A DNA stretch of 64,000 nt from Opisthocomus hoazin (lineage: Eukaryota > Chordata > Aves > Opisthocomiformes > Opisthocomidae). The DNA is taken from NCBI RefSeq assembly GCF_030867145.1, contig NC_134422.1, positions 14,146,531 to 14,210,530 of the forward strand. The letters run 5' to 3'. A program made the position numbers and the translations under genes. Of the stretch, positions 1 through 12,630 are shown one piece after another; positions within the stretch are counted from its first letter, which is position 1; each line of letters starts with the position of its first letter. The notes beneath the pieces are model-generated. The model saw only the letters and a program-made list of their open reading frames with translations. It was not told where the DNA came from and searched no databases.

Positions 1-328
1 GTCACTTCCCTGAACTATCTGTGCTTCATGAGCCTCTAGCTCATGAATCTTGGAAGGAAATACCTTCTCATGAGATTTGCGGTGCATCCAGTTCCAGCTA
101 GAAATACCACAAGAAAAGCCTCTCTTGGGGAGATCCCAGCTCTAACCAGGAAATGCAGAGTGATGTGAGAGCAAGAAAAAATCCAGATGTGGCCACTATC
201 TGCTCTATTTTTCTCTGGGAAACTGAGTTCTCCTTTGCGCGGTATGGTTTTGTCAAGCGTCATTCCCAAGCCTATCTAACCTTTGCTTTTGCCAGCTATA
301 GTGAAGTCAGGCCCCCATATCAAAGCTT

Positions 329-359
329 TGTGTGTGTGTGTCTGCATGCCTGTGTGTAT
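329..359. repeat. Short GT/CA microsatellite-like tract
   Basis: A run of TG dinucleotides (329-341) is followed by an interrupted TGTGTGTATG. Confidence 0.7.
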
Positions 360-2202
360 GGAGACAGCTTCCAACAGATCACTTTCAGTTATTTTGCTGC
401 TAACAGACTGAAAGGAGCTGCTCACTCCCACATTCAGAGAGAGGTCTGGCCCAGACAGCTGCCTTGGGAGAAGCATTGGCTTTTCTCCTCTTGGGCGAGT
501 GTGCGTTTTTGAATTATTTTAACAAGAAGAAGTGCTTAAACATTCGAGTTTTTCAAAGTGAAGCAATTTCTCCACCACCACGCCATGTGTTGCCTTTGTT
601 CTCTTGCACAGTTCAGGAGTTTTCTTTGCAGTGTTACTTTGCTTAAAGTCCCAGGCCAACCTGGGAAACACACAGCTTAGTTTCATGCTGAGGAAAGTAC
701 CTCTTTCCTTTTAAAAGAGGCTAGATGTTGTGAGTGACAGGTATGCAGGGGGCAGGAGAGGTTTGCTGGATTTTGGAGGGGTTGGTGGTGGACTCAGGCT
801 CTGGAGGGGTATTTGCAGGGAAGAAAAACCTCCTGAACTTGCCAGGTAAGTGCAAGCCTGAAGATGAGTCTGGGTGGTGTGTTGTGACCTCAATGATATT
901 GGTACTTGCAGTGCTTCTGTGCCAGCTCTGCTCTTCTTGACCGTTGGTCTGTGAGACAATGGCAACGTCCAGGCTCGTATGGTGCCAGGGAGCAGGAGGG
1001 CATCATGAGCATACCCATGAGGAGTCAAATCTTTATTAAACCTCAAAAAATCTTTAAGCTGACCCAAATATTTGCTATTTGTTATTTTCAGTTAGGAGGT
1101 AGATACTCTCAGGTTTTTGGCAGGTCATGCTCATAATTAAGACGAATAATAATAGAAACAACAAAGTGGAACCGCTGGCCAGAAGTCCCCCTGTCCCTCA
1201 CATCTTTTTTTTGAGTGCATCCAGTTGGCCCCAAACCAAAAGTGCTCCCAGGTATTCCCCACAGAAACTTTCCAGCACTTATTTGTCACATACAGAGTCC
1301 ACAAGTGCTTCCAATTCTCTAGTTACCAATGCACTAACGAACATATGCTGGTGTTTCTTGCAAGTTCAAGGACTTGGGCAGGGAGTTGGCTAGAGAATGA
1401 ATCCCTCTGTGTGCCTGAATAAGGTTAAAAACAGATTTTACATGATGGCAGAGCCTTAGTCTGGAGTTCCTTGTGCTTCTCAGATAATGGTTTCCAAAGC
1501 CCAAACACTTTGGTTTACGGCTTCTTCTGGTAATTGGGGCTTTGAGTGAAGAAGTGAATGTCTCCTGAACTATCAAAACAAGAGTTGGGGTTCATTTTTA
1601 ATTTGTAAGTAAGTTAAACTATTCCAAGTAGGCAGCCTTTGCTGTTGCTTGTGCTGGAGAGCTTTAAAGCTTCTGGCTACCACGCAAGATCTTGCTTTGC
1701 TACCTCTTGCTAGTGGAAATGTAAAAATTGCCCAGCAGTGTCTATGCAGTCAAACCAGCTATTAGGTCCCACAGTGAAGACCTCTGAAAGACAGCTAATT
1801 ACTTCTCCAAAAGCTGGGAATATTTGCTCTGGAGAAGCATCAAACAGTGAGATCTCCCCTGTACAGCAACAATGGCTATAGAGCTTCTGCAATGTCACTT
1901 TAGTCCTAGCCCTGTTGTATTGCTGGTTGTTAAGTACAGGAGGAAAATTCAGCTTTGACTTAACCCCTTGGTTTAACAGCAGGTACAAACTAGGTGGCAT
2001 TTAACTTAGTCTTCTAAAAAGTCATTTGTGTATGTTTAATAATTTCAGTTTGTTTTCCTTTACACCAGCCTTTTAACTCCCTCATTCTGCGCCTTGTCAC
2101 CCGTTACCTCTCAGCATGTTTCTTCTCAGTGTGAAGTTGGGAGGTGGAAATCACTGAAAGTAACAAATCCAGCGAAAAGGACCATGTGCTACCTGGTAAG
2201 TA

Positions 2203-2218
2203 TTGCTTGGCCAAGCAA
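2203..2218. repeat. 16-bp perfect palindrome
   Basis: TTGCTTGGCCAAGCAA is its own reverse complement. It sits in otherwise ordinary intergenic sequence. It could be a dyad transcription-factor site, but nothing else supports a function. Confidence 0.6.
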
Positions 2219-5200
2219 GGAAACCTAAGAGCTCTGAAGAATAAGAAAGATACATGTGAAAGTTAATCCCTTTAATGACTGGGGCATCTCCTTTAGGAGG
2301 TCACCGTCAGCATTTTTCTTCCAGGCTGGAGCCGTCTGTAGGTGGTTGGTTACAGGTGCCCGTGCACTGCGGGGCGGTGGTGTCAGTACGAACTACTGTG
2401 CAGCACACAAATCATTTCTGATGAAAATTAAATACCCGAAAAAGAAATTCCACTACCAATGGTGTGAGCAAATCATGCACAAATGACTAATAAATAGCAC
2501 TGCAATCTCTCCTTAAGCTGTGATTTATTTGTCTGGAGACTTATTAAAGAAATGTTCCTGCTGTTAGCACAATTTTTTGTCATAGTTCTGCCTTTTGATG
2601 CTCTCGAGCCTCAGAAACCTCTTTCCCCATGCTGACAGTTTCAGCAAAAACCCCATGTGTGACCCCTCCGCTGTGCAATGCCAGACACCCTGGCCTTGCT
2701 CTCCCCTGGCCTTCATGCTACTGCTCTTTGCCTCGGCAAGATGCCCTTGTTGTGGTCTGTGCCAGGGAATGAGGTCTCAGTGCTTTGTCTTCTTCTGCTT
2801 TTCACTTTTCCGGGGTCTTGCACTGCTGCTGGGGGGCACGTTATGTGAGTGTGCCCTCCTTGCACCCAGGCAAAACCATGGGAGTCCATTCAGACCAGTA
2901 ATATGAGGAGTGTGACAATCCCACCGCCCCCACTCCCCTGGATTTGGGGTTTTGGGCAGAGCTGCAAGAGCAGTAGTTCTCGCTGGCGGGGTTGAAGTGG
3001 GAGCTTGGGACCACAACCTGTTTCACCAACACCTGGTATTGAAAAGTGACCGCCTCTGTGTTTGGGGATTTAGCCCCATGTTTTGAGGGAACCAGACCGA
3101 CAGCCTCTGCTATTGCATTGCCTCTTCTTCCTGGTCCTTCTGCTCCCACCACCACACAAAACATTAGTTTGAGTTCACCACCTCTTTAGAGACATAGACT
3201 TTGGAGGTCAGTGCCCCAGCAGGGTGGTGGCAACTGCTGCCACTCTCCAAGGCTGGGCACTATTGGGTGCTGCATGCTGCAGCCCCCAGCTCATCCCTGT
3301 TGCCACCCCAGGCATCTCCCCCCACCACCCAGGGACTTTACTTGGATTTTCACTCTGCTTTTCTGCCTGCACAAGTCTTAGCTCTTGCCAAGCAAGGAGG
3401 TGTTTCTAGTTTTCCTTATGACAGGTCCATTGGTATAAACAAAATAGAAAAAAGTAATTACCTGACTGCTGTGGCAGGAAACCAGTTATTTAAAAAATCA
3501 GAAGTATTCAGGCTTCCCTGCCCTCCTCCTGGGAAGTGCCAGAGAGGCTTGTAACGCTGGCCCCATCCCTTGCCTTGCCCGAAGCGGCACCAGGATGCAG
3601 GCTGGCTGCTTTAGTACCCAAAGAAAACAAGCCAAACATTTTCTCTGAAAATACCACATGTTTTCTTGCCACTTCGGGTGTATTTTGCCTCCCAGCAGCC
3701 TCTGAGCAGAGCAGGGAAATGCAGCCATGCTGGTGACAGCTGTCCCAGAACAAGGGGAGGAGACAATCTTTTTTTTTTATTTTTGCTTACTTTTATTTAG
3801 GTAAACACCTGCACTTTGCAGGGCTGGCTTAATAGTCCAGCATGTATGAGGATGGCAATGCTTGGAGGATGCTGGTGTCTGTCTGACTTTATTGGATGAT
3901 GGGGTTATGGGATCCTGCTTGTCTCTTTGACTCATGCGATGTGACAGAAGCAGCTATAGCTGCTCTGACTCAGCCCTCAAGCACTTCTGCCATCAAAGTG
4001 TAGACACAGGCAACGCTGGATGATCAGGAGTTTGTGCTGGATCTTTTCTCATTGCTGTCTGGGGAAAAAAATCTTTAGCTGCCAATGAGGTTGATTTTAA
4101 TGCTGACAATAGTTCACTCTGGAGAATATATAGCGTTATGTGATGTGTAAAATTGGGGTATGATGTAATTTAGAGGTTTCTGCCCTCTTTATGAGAGTCA
4201 CAGCCTACGCACATATCCCCCTTTTAAGAAATGGTGGAGTATTTAGAAAATCTCAGTGCTTAGAGTAGGAAATGGGAGGGAGAGAAAGGGGCTGTGGGAT
4301 AACAGCTTTCATCACCCTTTGCGATAGTAGGACAGGGGATATTGGCACTCTTGTACCTCTCTTCCTTGACTGTGGTAAGAAGCGCCTCCAGCCTTGAACC
4401 CACCTGCATAGCCCCAGATGAATGAGCAGATCTGGCTACCCATCTTCCTCCTCTCTCCCCATGCCCTCTGGAGGCTGAAGGACCATCCTAGGAATGTGCC
4501 ACATCTGTTGGCTTCACACCAGACGGTCCCAGGTCTGCACAAAGGAGCCACACTGCCAGTGGGTCTGTCGCATTTCTGACTACAGGCAGATCCATGGAGG
4601 ATGAAACCTTGTAACAGCAATGCTGGGAACCGACATATCCAGCAGAGATAGGGTTTATTTCATGAAGAAATTGATGCTGGGGCTCTTCAATAAAATGAGT
4701 CAACTGTCTAGATCAATCATATTTACCTGCCTTATGTTGCTTGCAAAATCATGATCCTCTCTTTTAGGACCTTCAGGAGTACTATCACCCTTTCAGCATC
4801 AGCTGGGCAGGAGCTGTGGCTGCTGGAAACCATTGTCTCAGAGCGCCTGCTGCCTAGCCCGTGCCACGGACATCAGCTCCCAGTCCCTGCGGGGTCCTGC
4901 CCTGTGGCACCACACGCAGTGTCATATGCGGACAAACAGACATGACTGAGAAAGGTTGAAAGCTTCCTGCTTCATGTCTGCTGTCAGAAAATGCTGCTCT
5001 GCCAAAATTGAACTGTCCCATGGGAGTGTGTCAATTCGGACAAACTTAAGTTTAGGGGAAAAAAATCAGAATAACTTGTTTAAATAAGCTCACAGCAGTC
5101 AGCAGTCAGCTGTCAGAATGGGACATTTCAAGTTTGCAGTCTGAAATTACTTCTCTTTGGCACCACTGTGCATTCATATATATCACAGTACAAATTCTTA

Positions 5201-6589
5201 CATGAAATAATGCAAAATGAATTATGAAACAGAATAATACTCTACAAATCTGGACTGGAATAGAATCATGGAATACTCAAAATATGAAATATACACTAAA
5301 TGTAAACATAATGGAATGGAAATCCTATAAAAGAAATAATCCAAAAATGCAAAAAAAATATTTCAATTGACCTGAAGTGTTTCCAGAATTGTTGTTTTGT
5401 GAAAGGTCATTGATGAACCCCATTTTTACCTTTCCTATTTGGTTTTTAGTCTTTTGTCAGAATTCCTAGTTGGGAGGAGACACGGAACAATAGGTGCATG
5501 AACATGCACAGATATAACTGCACAGAATTTTGCTCTGCTTGTCTGTCTTCCCTGCTTTTTCCCACAATATCTGTCCCATTCTGAAATTTGAAAATGTTTT
5601 TACTTTCTGTGACAATTATTTACAGAAGAATCAATTAGCCCAGTCATTTATGAGAGTTTTTGGTCATGCCATGGATGCCTAGGTGAGCTGTAGAACAGGG
5701 CAGGCAACATGACTTCCCTAGTCTAGCCCGTTTCTGGTGGGTTGTGGCCGAGCCCCAAATGTGCAGGGATGTGGGGGTTTGCTTGACACATGTGTCTCCA
5801 TGGTACCTGTGAGCACCCCACACACACTCTGGGATGTCTGGCAAAGGCTTGAAGGGCCCTTTTTTCTTCCTTCATGTCACAGCCATGGCAACCACAGAAA
5901 CGCTAGCGGCTGCACCCTCTTGGCAAACCCCACAGATAAAGCTAAGACAAATCGTGGACTCTCTGGAGCCCACGTTATATCAAAATGTCCTTCTCTGCAA
6001 AATGAAAGACCAAGGAGAAGAGAGCCCTGTCCTCCGAGGCTACCTCTGAGATATTTGTCTTTGGTGGAGACATGGAGGATGCCTTCTGCTCGGAGCCTGG
6101 TCTGACTGCACAAGGGACAGGGGGGTTTAAGCCAGTGGTCTGACACACCTCTCTGCTTTTTCTGCACAACTCTGGGCTGCATCATGCCCTGACTAGTGCA
6201 GGATGCTGCCGTTTGGCTGAGCAGGTGGCGAAGGTTAACCTGTTTCCCTTTTTTGCTTCAATGGGGCTTTGGCGATCTCCAGCCCTTGTGCTGGTGCTTG
6301 TGGGTGCTGGTGAATCAACCGACGTTGCAGGCATGAGCAGCAAATTCAGTACCGACGTCCCTGCATACAGAAGCTTGGGTGTCACGTGTGTGTGGAGGAG
6401 GCACGTGTAGCTGCCGAGCATTTGCAACTTTTCTGCAAGGCTCAGGAGACACGGAGTGCTTCTTTGTTGGCCTGAGCAGAGGGAATGTTACTTTACTGTA
6501 AAAAAACAATAGTAAAAGTGGCCAAAACCTGCAGCCAGCAGTGACTCCCCTGCATTTCCACAGGTCAAGGGCAGGGTGCCTATTTGAAG

Positions 6590-7000
6590 GTGGATGTTTC
6601 CTAATGTGCAGTCATTGGTAACCTAAAGCAGGTTTATGACAGAGCCAAGATCAGGCATTAATGCAATAGACTGGTAATTCAATCACTTTATAGAAGTTGA
6701 TCTGTCCTTTTTATTACAATTATTGTCAGCCCGGGTGTTTCGTTCCATCACTGAAAATAAACATCATTTATCATACTTGTAAAGATTAGCCCCTGACAGC
6801 TCCAGCTCTGCTTTGCATAAATGTGTATTAATGTCGGCTCTGTCTGAAGTGGAGAGAGAAGTCTATATTTCACAAGAATGATTAGACAGTGTCACCACTG
6901 CTTTAAGTAATGTCTTATCATGACGGATAATCAAACTGTGAAAAAACAACAAAAAAGGCAATTTATTGCATATGCAATTTTTGCTTTATTGGGCTGAGAA
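6590..7000. promoter_or_regulatory. Candidate conserved enhancer block with POU and SOX dyads
   Basis: This AT-rich non-coding block is dense in developmental factor motifs. ACAATTATTGT at 6716-6726 is a pair of inverted SOX half-sites around one base. ATTGCATATGCAAT at 6965-6978 is a perfect 14-bp palindrome of overlapping POU half-sites. There are several ATTA cores, and GATA-type CTTATC and GGATAA. It lies about 13 kb beyond the GLI2 3' end. Enhancer function is inferred from motif density only. Confidence 0.4.
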
Positions 7001-8069
7001 ATAGCAATAGTTTTGCTGCTGCAATATTGAGGTTCGTAATATCCGGGTCCTGGGCTGGTGATGCTTCTCTGGGTTTCAGGAGGTGTGCGGTGTCGCAGCT
7101 CGTCAGCAGAGCTGGGACTTCCATGTCTCTGATGTCTCTGCGAGGCTGCCTGAGCCTTCCCATTTGAAGACCCAGCAGTCTACAACTTTGCCAGACTTTT
7201 AATGATGCGTGCCTCGGGCTGCATTTGATTTGGAAGGTTTCAGCTAAAAGATGCCGTCATTTCTGAGAGTGAGATTAAGGGAAAATATGATGCCCAGGCT
7301 AAAATATTCTTACAGACATTTTCCAGAGAAGCTCTAGGTCTCCTAAACTTTGGAGCAAGACCTCAACATTTGGCATGTGCCTAACCTCAGGTCAAGTCTA
7401 TGCCTTTTGCTGCTGCATCAAAATGCACCCACATGGAGCCAAGTTATTAACTGCAGTCAGTGTGTATTTTAGGGATGTCAAAGCAGCCAAACTCTGCATC
7501 TTCACAAGCTCAGCGAGTGCTCCAGTCCCCAGCCAATTGTGAGTGCACAGCTTCCCCAGCCAGACCAAGCCTACATGCCTGCGCTGCAGGGGCAAATAGG
7601 ACTTTTGTTAAAATTCTTCTGATGGTGACTGTGTTTGGGGTCTCAGCTGACAGCAGGGACTCTGTTCTAGGGGCTGAGTGTCCTCGCAGTCAGCAGTCCT
7701 TATCAGTGTCGGGTTTGGCATTGGATCTACTTTCACCAGTCTTAGAAACTGAGGAAATTAAACCAAACCCCATGTGTGTTTTCAGGTGCCACTTCTGGTG
7801 AGCTGGAGAAGTTTGAGTACTGCACTGAAAACGCTTGTGATTTCGGGGCATTGCATCTGTGTTTTGTGACAGCCCAAGCAGAGGTGCTAGTGTATGAGTA
7901 TCTGCTTTCATTGTTACTGGTCTTTAAAAGTTCTTTCCAATGCTTATGCCTTCAGGAGGAAAAAAAAACACCCAGCAACTTGGATGCATGGATACATAGA
8001 AGCAAATGTCAGATAAAACGTTTGATTTATAATCTTATCATTTCTAAGCCAGCCACCTTATTTTGGAAG
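7001..8069. other. Intergenic; nothing specific seen
   Basis: Mixed-composition sequence with no gene, clear repeat or strong motif cluster. Confidence 0.6.
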
Positions 8070-8290
8070 GCATGTGATTGAAATCAGTGTTAATTGAAGA
8101 TGACGCCTTAAAATTAGCCCACTGTGTAGGTATCTCATTGAATCAGATCCTAAAAGAGTGATGATACATCAAATATCATATATGAAAATAAATAAACCTC
8201 TTCCCTGCATAACTAACAGCTACTTCTGCTATTAAAACTAAAGCATTAAAAGCGCTGGATATATACTGAGTGCTTACATTGCTATTTTCT
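8070..8290. promoter_or_regulatory. AT-rich candidate regulatory block
   Basis: The block contains GTTAATTGAAG, AAAATTAGCCC, GATGATACATCAAATATCATATATG and repeated CATTAAA elements. The style resembles conserved vertebrate non-coding elements. Conservation itself cannot be seen here. Confidence 0.3.
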
Positions 8291-8639
8291 CCTTTTTTTT
8301 GAATGTCAGCCCCAGTTTATTCGCTTTCAGTTTATAGATACCACCAGTTTCACCTCCTCTGCTCTGGTTTGGTTGCTGGTTGTGATGCATGAAACACTGT
8401 GGAGCAGCATCCCTTTTGCCAAAGAATTTGAAACTAAACGTTCACTCTGGAATAAAACTGAAAAAAACACCAAAAACTGAAAAAAACACAAAGCCAAGTG
8501 TCTGCCTCAAAGAACTCCGGGTGTAAGAGCCAGTTGTCAGTGGTGGAGGGAAGGAATGGGTGAGGACGGCATTGAGACCATTATCCATTGGAGCAATGCT
8601 GATTTTAGCCAGTGGTATCAGCACCTGGCACTTTTTGAA

Positions 8640-8880
8640 GTGCTAAATCTTTGGACATAGATTACCATGCACATATTTCAATTTCCCTTAAATCCAAGGA
8701 GATTTCCTCTCCCTCGCTCTCTCTGTCTCTCTTTTTTTTTTTTTTAATTCAGCTAGATTGTGCTTGATGGGGACTGTTAACTGAATGCAGCACATTATAT
8801 ATTACTTCAATAAATCACCGACAGCCGAAGCATTCAATATCGTGCAGAGCAGTAATCAGGGGAAGTCTTAATCACACTTT
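8640..8880. promoter_or_regulatory. AT-rich candidate regulatory block
   Basis: A CT and T tract (about 8707-8745) is followed by sequence rich in ATTA/TAAT cores (ATATATTACTTCAATAAATC, GTAATCAGG, CTTAATCAC). No coding potential. Enhancer role is inferred. Confidence 0.3.
8707..8745. repeat. CT-rich then poly(T) tract
   Basis: CTCTCCCTCGCTCTCTCTG... runs into at least 12 T residues. Simple low-complexity sequence. Confidence 0.75.
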
Positions 8881-9759
8881 AAATGGCTTGGATTTATGCT
8901 CTGCTTTCCACGGGCTCTTGTCACTGCTGGAAAGGCGCGGAGGCACGGCTCGGTGGTGGCCCACCAGGACCTGGTCCAGCCTGATGCCAGGGGCCGGGAG
9001 CACAGCCAGGGTGCAGGGTTTACGCCAGGGGGGCAGTACTTGGGCCAACAAATATGAATAGACACAGGGTTATTCCTGGAGCTATTTGTGCCCATGCAAT
9101 GTCCTCTTTAGCTTGCCAGAGGATTTTGGGGGTAAAAAGGTGTCACTTTGGCAGTGTAAGCTGCTCTTCTTGCGTTGAGGTTGCACAGATGTGTGCCAAG
9201 TCCTGGCTTTGTTTTGACTGAAAAAATGTATTTTAACATAGAACTTTGTTTTTAAGTAAATCATCAGAAAAGAGCAAACCCAGCTGCTGTAATCCTTGCT
9301 TTTTGCTGCTCTGGCCTTTTGCATTTGGTCCAGAAGATTAAAAACACCTCCTGGATTTCTGTCAGGGAGTGGGAGAAGCAAAGAGGGAGGGCTGGCTTTA
9401 AAAAACCCCAAACAAACCACAAAACCCTTAAGTATAATTTTTAAACAAATTGATTTATGATTGATGATCTGACCCTCCAAGATTTTCCATGAAAGTAAAA
9501 CTTTCCAGCCGAGACCTGCGGGTGCAAAGTGGGTGTGGGTCTCGTGGAGGTGGGTGCCAAGTGTCAGCCCACCAGCAGCCGCCAGCAGAGGATGGGAACC
9601 TTCCTCCTCAGCATCGTCATGCGCCCGACCTTCACCTTCCCCTTGCAATGATATGCAGATGTGCATGATGTCATCTCTCCCGTCCAGGAGGAGAAATCAC
9701 AGCAGAAAACAATAGCCCTTTCCGGGGCAAAGGTAACCATTTGGGTTAACTCCACGCCC
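8881..9759. other. Intergenic; long minus-strand open frame not credible
   Basis: A 194-codon stop-free minus-strand stretch starts here, but it has no recognisable domain, uses lysine and serine runs from AT-rich sequence, and shows no splice support. I see no gene. Confidence 0.6.
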
Positions 9760-9965
9760 TGTAAGATGGCAGTGCCCGCGAGCGCAGCCATCAGGCATCG
9801 CTGCTCGCCGGGGATGTCTGGCCGGCCGGTGGGCTAAAGGGCTCGGTAACCACATCTGGCCGGGAGAGCCCTGCGCAGTCTGCGGCTGGCTTTTCCAGCT
9901 CAGAAATACTTTGCGGGCCCCTTCAGCTGGAGAGCACGAGCCTCCCGGCCCCACGTTAGAAGCAG
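9760..9965. promoter_or_regulatory. CpG-rich cluster in 3' flank
   Basis: About 17 CpG dinucleotides fall within roughly 210 bp (by eye), including GCCCGCGAGCGCAGCC and GCTCGCCGGGG, while the surroundings are CpG-poor. It may be a small CpG island marking an unannotated promoter or an unmethylated enhancer. No transcript is evident from sequence. Confidence 0.35.
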
Positions 9966-10059
9966 TCACACCGCCTGTGCTGTAAATTACTGCTCTTGCA
10001 GTGGAAAGTTGAACAAGTCCCAAGCAAAGCTGAGACGCAGCAGCTGAGACCGTTAAACA

Positions 10060-10560
10060 ATGGTCCCACACAGAGGAAACTCTCCCATAATTGTGAATTT
10101 AAGTTCCAAGGAGCTTTGGTATCTGACTGTTTGGTTTAGGTCCCCCCCTGTCCCCCCCTCCCCGTTTTGTTTTTCATTCAATTCCATGTTGTTCGTGTCT
10201 CTTAATAGGGCATCCTTCATTATCATTATCCCTAATCGTGGTTTATTGTATTAGTTACAGTTAATTTAAATGTTACCGAAGCATTGAAAACAGATTGCAG
10301 ATGTTTTGAAACAGATGTTATTTTAATGTTAAAACAAAATCATGAATATTTATGGTCATTATTGCCTGGGTTGAATTAGACTCTTTAAATAGTAATGTAT
10401 GGGCTTAACGTCTTTTGAAGGAAACGCTCCAGGAAAGGTGAATGGAAAAACACTGTCATATAAAGATGTGTAAATCATTTCTTCTGGCAATACTGAGTTT
10501 TCCTTTATGAACAGTCAGAATTAATTACTGTTATATTACAAAACCAGGTACTGTTCTTGT
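10060..10560. promoter_or_regulatory. AT-rich candidate enhancer block
   Basis: This non-coding block carries many homeodomain-type cores (CATAATTGTG, AGTTAATTTAAATG, GAATTAATTACTG) and a stretch AATCATGAATATTTATGGTCATTATTG in two short pieces. It follows the CpG-rich cluster and a C-run (10140-10163). The style is that of developmental-gene enhancers. Confidence 0.35.
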
Positions 10561-12139
10561 TCTACAACTGAAGCTAACCTGACAAAATTTTTTGCTCAGA
10601 AATACCTTTCCACCTCTCTGTTTCCTAGAGATGGGGCCCGCCAGCTCCACGCAAGCAGACCTAAAGCCATAAGAATATTTTGAGGTGGAATCATCAGTAT
10701 GAAAGCAAAATCAGATGAAGAAGATGCAAGTGCACAACTCACTTGGCGTCAGTCTTTACTACAGAAACACAAAGAAGATTTGTTAATGCCATATGCGTGC
10801 TGTCTCTGCTCGAGTCGTATTTCTTTCTTTGTGGAGATGAAGTTTGTCTTTAAGGCATCAGCTCAAAATGGCCTTTCATTCATTACAAAGTTATTTAGTT
10901 ACAGGTAGGTAACTCTAAATGACATTTCTACATCCCGCACCTTATTAGTTGATCCTAGCTGCTAAATGACATGTAGAGATCAGCGAACTATGGCAGGGAG
11001 TTCAGTGTGTTTTGGCCAATTTTGCATGGGGTCCAATCTTCCGTAGTTTCAAATTAGCCTCCAAGATGACAAGCTTGTACACCTCCATCTGGGATAGCTC
11101 TGCGTGTGCAGGGAAAAAACAAAGTAAGAAAAGCTGGTGAAAAAATTAAAAATACAACAACTGCAAACACTGGGAGGATACCCTGCTCCCCAAAGAGACA
11201 AGCAAGCACTTCTACTGCCTGAGATGAGCTGTGCCCTGTTTAGGAGAGGAACAACTGGACTATCAGCTCGTTAGTACTGACTCTGGGAGTGATGCTGGGA
11301 TTGAAGGGCTGGTGGCAAGGGGACAGGCTGCCATGCAGCCACCACCCATCTTATTTACATTCACCAGGACAATGTGATCTAACCTGCAATATTGAGCCTT
11401 TTTTTTCCCTTTCTTTTTTTTTCCACCCTCCAAATTTACTAATTTGGAAGAAAGCCCGAGTCCTCCTGAAGCTGGCAGAACTCCTTGTCTACAGGCACAA
11501 AACCCCAGAGCAGATGGACACACATTTCAGCTATCCGCAGTGGCAGTTGTTGAGCATTAGGGTCTGTAATCTCATCCAGGAACATCCGAAGAGTTGCCTC
11601 TGCTTCTCCTTCGGCTGAGGGGAGCAAGCATCACCCACACTGCTTGGGCTGGTGTCACTCACGGCTGCCACAGTGAACAGTAGGGTTTTGCCCCAAGGAC
11701 TCGGGACCTGAATTGCCAGGAAAGGACAGCAGTAATGTACAAGCCTTTTCAACATCCACAGCGTGATCTAGGTTAGGGGTCACAGGAAAAGTGCTAAAAA
11801 GCTGCACACTGCATTTTGCTGCTGAACCGAGTGGTGGCATATAGCAGCCACGTCTGCTGGGTTAGTTTGCTGGCTGAGGGATGGCCAGGCTGCAGGGCTC
11901 GGTTGCCTTGAGATCCATGGAGCTCTACGAGTTGACTGTATTGAGGCATCTGGCCACAAAGAGCTCACACCAAGGCTCATGGAAATGTTAGAATTCGTTT
12001 TGATTACCAGAAATTGATCAAACAAGTTTTCTATTGAGATCTCACCTCTCAATTTTAAAAGCCATACTGCGACATCCGAGTGAAGAGATGTTCCTTCAAC
12101 ATCTTGGACTTGAACTTCCACTGCTTTCATGTCCCGAGG
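10561..12139. other. Intergenic; nothing specific seen
   Basis: No credible exon, RNA gene or interspersed repeat recognised. T-rich patches occur near 11400-11425. Confidence 0.6.
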
Positions 12140-12630
12140 ATCATGGAATGCCTGGAACAGTACATTACATTCAGTAGGCTGCCAGAAAGAGAGTTCATTT
12201 AGTTTGATGACAGATTAATACTGATTCACAAATTAATTTTGTCTCTTTGTATATCAAGGGTGTCCACAACTTATTTAATTTGTAATAAATATAATTATAG
12301 AAAGGAATGAGCTATCAAGATTTTTAAAGTATGATCCATCAACGTTGGCATGACTTGTAATCCTGGTCATTATAAATAAAATGGGTCTTTTGCAATATGG
12401 AATGCAATTTTCCCTGTAGTTTGTCTCATTATTTTCTGACATGTGGGTTAATATTAAATTACCATGCCTAATTTTCAAATCAGGGCTCAATTTGTAAATA
12501 AGAGGTTAATAAATAACCTTTCCAGCTGGAGGCCTTATTGTGACTTCATTAAAATAAACTTTTGAATGAGATCTTTGCCTTTTGGTTGAAGAAATGATGC
12601 TACCAGTATTGTCTCATTCTGTACACTGCA
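12140..12630. promoter_or_regulatory. AT-rich candidate enhancer block
   Basis: About 490 bp of unique-looking AT-rich sequence has many ATTA/TAAT/TTAAT cores (GATTAATACTG, CAAATTAATTTTG, TATAATTATAG, TTAATATTAAATTACC) and AATAAACTTTTG. There is no coding potential or repeat signature. This is the classic look of a conserved element near a developmental regulator. Inference only. Confidence 0.4.

Larger units (their letters stand above)
1..6589. other. Intergenic 3' flank, distal part; no gene seen
   Basis: No reading frame here shows recognisable protein similarity or a credible exon structure. The stretch has a short GT run near 329-359, a 16-bp perfect palindrome TTGCTTGGCCAAGCAA at 2203-2218, a 12-bp palindrome AGCTTTAAAGCT at 1660-1671, a CAGTCAG-type short repeat near 5094-5117 and an AT-rich patch around 5170-5400. 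In human the next gene past GLI2 is TFCP2L1 (from memory); I see no exon of it here. Confidence 0.7.

Noticed and set aside
871..879. GLI-binding-like site TGGGTGGTG, and GACCACCAA at 38522-38530
   Set aside because: Each has one mismatch to the GLI consensus. About a dozen such matches are expected by chance in 64 kb, so autoregulation is not supported.
5225..5330. GAATAGAATCATGGAATACT resembling the start of a reversed CR1
   Set aside because: Similarity stops after about 20 bases and the following sequence lacks the 'ggttggaagggacc' block.
9082..9666. 194-codon minus-strand open frame in the 3' flank
   Set aside because: No recognisable domain, composition follows the local base content, and no start-context or exon evidence.
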